From assembly GCA_900544725.1 (NCBI GenBank), contig UQWK01000031.1, positions 1 through 23,932 of the forward strand: a stretch of DNA of 23,932 nucleotides, given 5' to 3'. Of the stretch, positions 21,502 through 23,932 are shown one piece after another. The notes under the pieces were generated by a model, which did no database searches, was not told where the DNA came from, and saw nothing but the letters and a program-made list of their open reading frames with translations. Made by a program: the position numbers and the translations under genes. The stretch is from an uncultured Collinsella sp. (GTDB lineage: Bacteria; Actinomycetota; Coriobacteriia; Coriobacteriales; Coriobacteriaceae). Position 1 is the first letter of the stretch; every line of letters starts with the position of its first letter.

Positions 21502-22467
21502 CTAGAACGTCGCCTTGTAACGGTTGACCTTCTCGCGATAATCGCGCGTGTCGGCCTCGCGCAGCTTGGTCATGGCATCGCGCTCATCGTCGGACAGGTT
21601 CGAGGGAACCTGCACCTTGATCTCGACGAGCAGCGCACCCGTGCGGCCACGGTGCTTAACGTCGGGCGCCCCCATTTCCTTAAAGCGGAACTTCTTGCCC
21701 GTCTGGGTGCCAGCGGGCACCTTCAGACGAACCGTCGCGCCGCCGGGCGTGGGCACATCAACCGTGCAGCCGAGCGCCGCCTCGTAGACCGAGATCGGCA
21801 CCTCCATGGTCACGTCGGCACCCTTGCGTTTAAACAGCGGATGCTCCTCCACGTGCGTGGTCACGACCAGGTCGCCGCGCTCGCCGCCGGCAACGCCGTA
21901 CTCGCCACGACGCTTGTAGCGCAGTTTGCCGCCGTCGACCGCACCCGCAGGCACCGAGACCGTAATGGTCTGCTGCTCGCCCGTCGAGGGAATGCGGTAG
22001 GTAACCTTGTGCGTCACGCCGCGAAACGCGTCCTCGGCCGTCACATCGACGGTCAGCGACAGGTCGCCGCCCTTGCGTGCGCGGTTGCGGCCCGCGCCCG
22101 CACCGGCAGCGCCCGCGGCCCCGGCAAAGCCCGAGCCCCAATCGCTGCCCCAGGCGCCGTTGCCGCTAAAGATGCTGTCGAAGATATCGCCCCAGCCGCT
22201 CGCGCCGGCACCGGCGCCGTAGCTACCGCCATACGCGCCGCCCGCGCCCGGCATGCCGCCGAACATGAGCATCTGGTCGTACTCTTTGCGCTTCTTCTCG
22301 TCCGAAAGCGTCTCGTAGGCCTCGCTAATCTCCTTAAACTTGGCCTCGTCGCCGCCGGCATCGGGGTGATATTTTTGCGCGAGCTTGCGAAACGCGCTCT
22401 TGATCTCTTTGTCGGAGGCGCTCTTGGATACGCCCAGGATGTCATAGAAGGTTTTGCCTGCAGCCAT
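21502..22467 (-). CDS. dnaJ: DnaJ-type co-chaperone lacking the zinc finger
   Basis: A 321-residue Hsp40 that stimulates DnaK ATPase and delivers substrates. The J-domain covers residues 1-70 with the HPD motif at 34-36. A Gly/Ala/Ser-rich linker follows (about 70-130), then the two beta-sandwich substrate domains. The four CxxCxGxG zinc-finger repeats of classical DnaJ are absent (only one cysteine in the protein), so it is a type II, CbpA-like form. AGGAG lies 6 nt upstream of the ATG. It sits between grpE and hspR, the place of dnaJ1 in actinobacteria. A GC-rich hairpin separates it from grpE. Confidence 0.93.
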   Translation of the reverse strand: MAAGKTFYDILGVSKSASDKEIKSAFRKLAQKYHPDAGGDEAKFKEISEAYETLSDEKKRKEYDQMLMFGGMPGAGGAYGGSYGAGAGASGWGDIFDSIFSGNGAWGSDWGSGFAGAAGAAGAGAGRNRARKGGDLSLTVDVTAEDAFRGVTHKVTYRIPSTGEQQTITVSVPAGAVDGGKLRYKRRGEYGVAGGERGDLVVTTHVEEHPLFKRKGADVTMEVPISVYEAALGCTVDVPTPGGATVRLKVPAGTQTGKKFRFKEMGAPDVKHRGRTGALLVEIKVQVPSNLSDDERDAMTKLREADTRDYREKVNRYKATF

Positions 22468-22540
22468 CGTAGCTCCTCTCCTGTTTCATCCGCCGCCCAG
22501 CAGACGGCGGCTCATGCTTTCATATGGCACTAGGCCCAGA

Positions 22541-22570
22541 AAGGGCCCCGGGTGTTGCCCCGGGGCCCTT
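22541..22570 (-). terminator. GC-rich hairpin between grpE and dnaJ (attenuator)
   Basis: AAGGGCCCCGGG and CCCGGGGCCCTT form a perfect 12-bp stem with a six-nt loop after the grpE stop, followed on the minus strand by only TCTGGG. A weak T-run suggests partial termination or mRNA processing that would lower dnaJ-hspR relative to dnaK-grpE. A smaller hairpin (CCGCCG and CGGCGG, 22490-22510) follows. Confidence 0.55.
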
Positions 22571-22575
22571 CTCAA

Positions 22576-23418
22576 TTACTCCTCGGTGCCCTCGGCCGTA
22601 TCGGCCGTGGCATCCTCGGGCGCCGCTTCGGGCTCCGGTGCGGGGCGCTTCTCGCCACCGTAGGTCACCGTCACCATCGCGGAGCGCAGGATGCGGTCCG
22701 CCATGCGGTAGCCCTTCTGGTACACGTCGTTGACGGTCTCGTCGTACTGCGATGCGTCCTCGACACGCCCCACGGCCTGGTGCTCGAGTGGATCGAACGC
22801 CTCGCCCTTGGGGTCGATGGGCTCAACGCCCTCGTGCGCAAACACATCGAGCAGCTTGGCATGCACAGCGTCAACGCCATCGACGAACTGCTTAAAATCG
22901 TCGGAAAGCTCCTGGCTACGGGCATGGTCGATTGCACGCTCGATATCGTCAACCACCGGCAGCAGCGCAGTGACGAGCTTCTCGGTCGCGCGCTCGCGCT
23001 CGGCGATGCGCTCGTTGGCGGTGCGGCGACGGAAGTTCTCCCAGTCGGCCTGTAGACGGGCGGTGCGCTCGGTGGCGTCCTTTGCCTTGTCCTCGGCGGC
23101 CTTCTGAGCCTCTGCCGCAGCATCGAGTTCGTTGCGCACGTCGGCAAGCTCCTTTTGGGCCTGCTCGAACTTGAGCTTAAAGTCGTTGTCGGCGGCTTCC
23201 TCACCGGCGCGGATAGCGGCTTCCACCATCTCGTCCTCGGTCATCGTCGCCTCCTTGTTGGAATCCTCTACCTGGTTCTCGGCAGCCTCGGCGGCCTCGG
23301 TCTCGTTGACCTCGGTATCGTCGACGGCCTCTACGGGAATCTTCACGTCCTTCTCCTCAGAGTCAACGGGGGCGGCGCCAGCGGTAGCCGCCTCCGTGCG
23401 AGCTTTACGGGCGGACAT
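22576..23418 (-). CDS. grpE: Nucleotide exchange factor GrpE
   Basis: A 280-residue GrpE, which releases ADP from DnaK to reset the chaperone cycle. It is longer than the typical 190-200 residues because of an acidic, probably disordered N-terminal extension (about residues 1-75) and an acidic Ala/Pro/Glu tail (about 258-280). A long coiled coil (about 78-135) is followed by the core with FRRRTANERI and the GrpE head ending GYRMADRILRSAMVTV. The ATG lies only 2 nt after the dnaK stop, so translation is probably coupled; GAGGA in the dnaK tail serves as the ribosome binding site. Confidence 0.95.
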   Translation of the reverse strand: MSARKARTEAATAGAAPVDSEEKDVKIPVEAVDDTEVNETEAAEAAENQVEDSNKEATMTEDEMVEAAIRAGEEAADNDFKLKFEQAQKELADVRNELDAAAEAQKAAEDKAKDATERTARLQADWENFRRRTANERIAERERATEKLVTALLPVVDDIERAIDHARSQELSDDFKQFVDGVDAVHAKLLDVFAHEGVEPIDPKGEAFDPLEHQAVGRVEDASQYDETVNDVYQKGYRMADRILRSAMVTVTYGGEKRPAPEPEAAPEDATADTAEGTEE

Positions 23419-23420
23419 GA

Positions 23421-23932
<512 letters not shown>

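Overview
The window looks like a chromosomal piece of a Coriobacteriia species, most likely Collinsella or a close relative. The reasons are high G+C with short AT-rich gaps, the actinobacterial gene order dnaK-grpE-dnaJ-hspR, a mannose-family PTS operon, a DUF5692-type membrane protein, and numerous extragenic hairpin repeats. No other source was used, so the genus is an inference.

Layout. Positions 1-880 hold a 41-codon membrane-peptide gene (minus strand), an intact tRNA-Arg(CCU), two degenerate copies of that tRNA's 3' half, and a long hairpin repeat. Positions 888-4170 (minus) are a mannose-type PTS operon, manX (EIIAB), manY (EIIC), manZ (EIID), followed by a DUF956 gene. Positions 4549-7946 (minus) carry a lone hypA and a 925-residue iron-sulfur/FAD oxidoreductase. 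A promoter region with two TTGAC-N5-GTCAA palindromes separates the oxidoreductase from a divergent TetR regulator and its downstream DUF5692 membrane protein (8136-9869, plus). Positions 10103-11605 encode a membrane-anchored protein with an acidic N-terminus. It is convergent with an AAA_14/DUF4143 ATPase (11679-13031) whose start is overhung by a perfect 24-bp palindrome. A 64-residue proline-rich protein and clpB follow (minus). Positions 16440-18190 hold two small membrane-anchored, Cys-containing proteins of unknown function, set among three copies of an 'AAAGGGGACAGGCACCTTT' hairpin. An aconitase-like hydratase (18335-20635) and the chaperone operon dnaK(partial)-grpE-dnaJ-hspR (23932-21012) complete the window.

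How the parts fit. dnaK, grpE, dnaJ and clpB form the disaggregase/refolding network, and HspR is its usual repressor in actinobacteria. The PTS operon imports and phosphorylates mannose-type sugars. The TetR/DUF5692/oxidoreductase group looks like one regulon around a shared palindromic control region.

The most unusual material is between genes. The best candidate for something undescribed is a roughly 145-nt two-hairpin element present twice in opposite orientation (4986-5129 plus, 20864-21012 minus). Its stems differ in sequence but are kept by paired changes, while the loops and junctions are conserved. Three further hairpin repeat families, a tRNA 3'-end scar, a type I toxin-like peptide with an occluded ribosome binding site, and a possible clpB leader structure are also reported.
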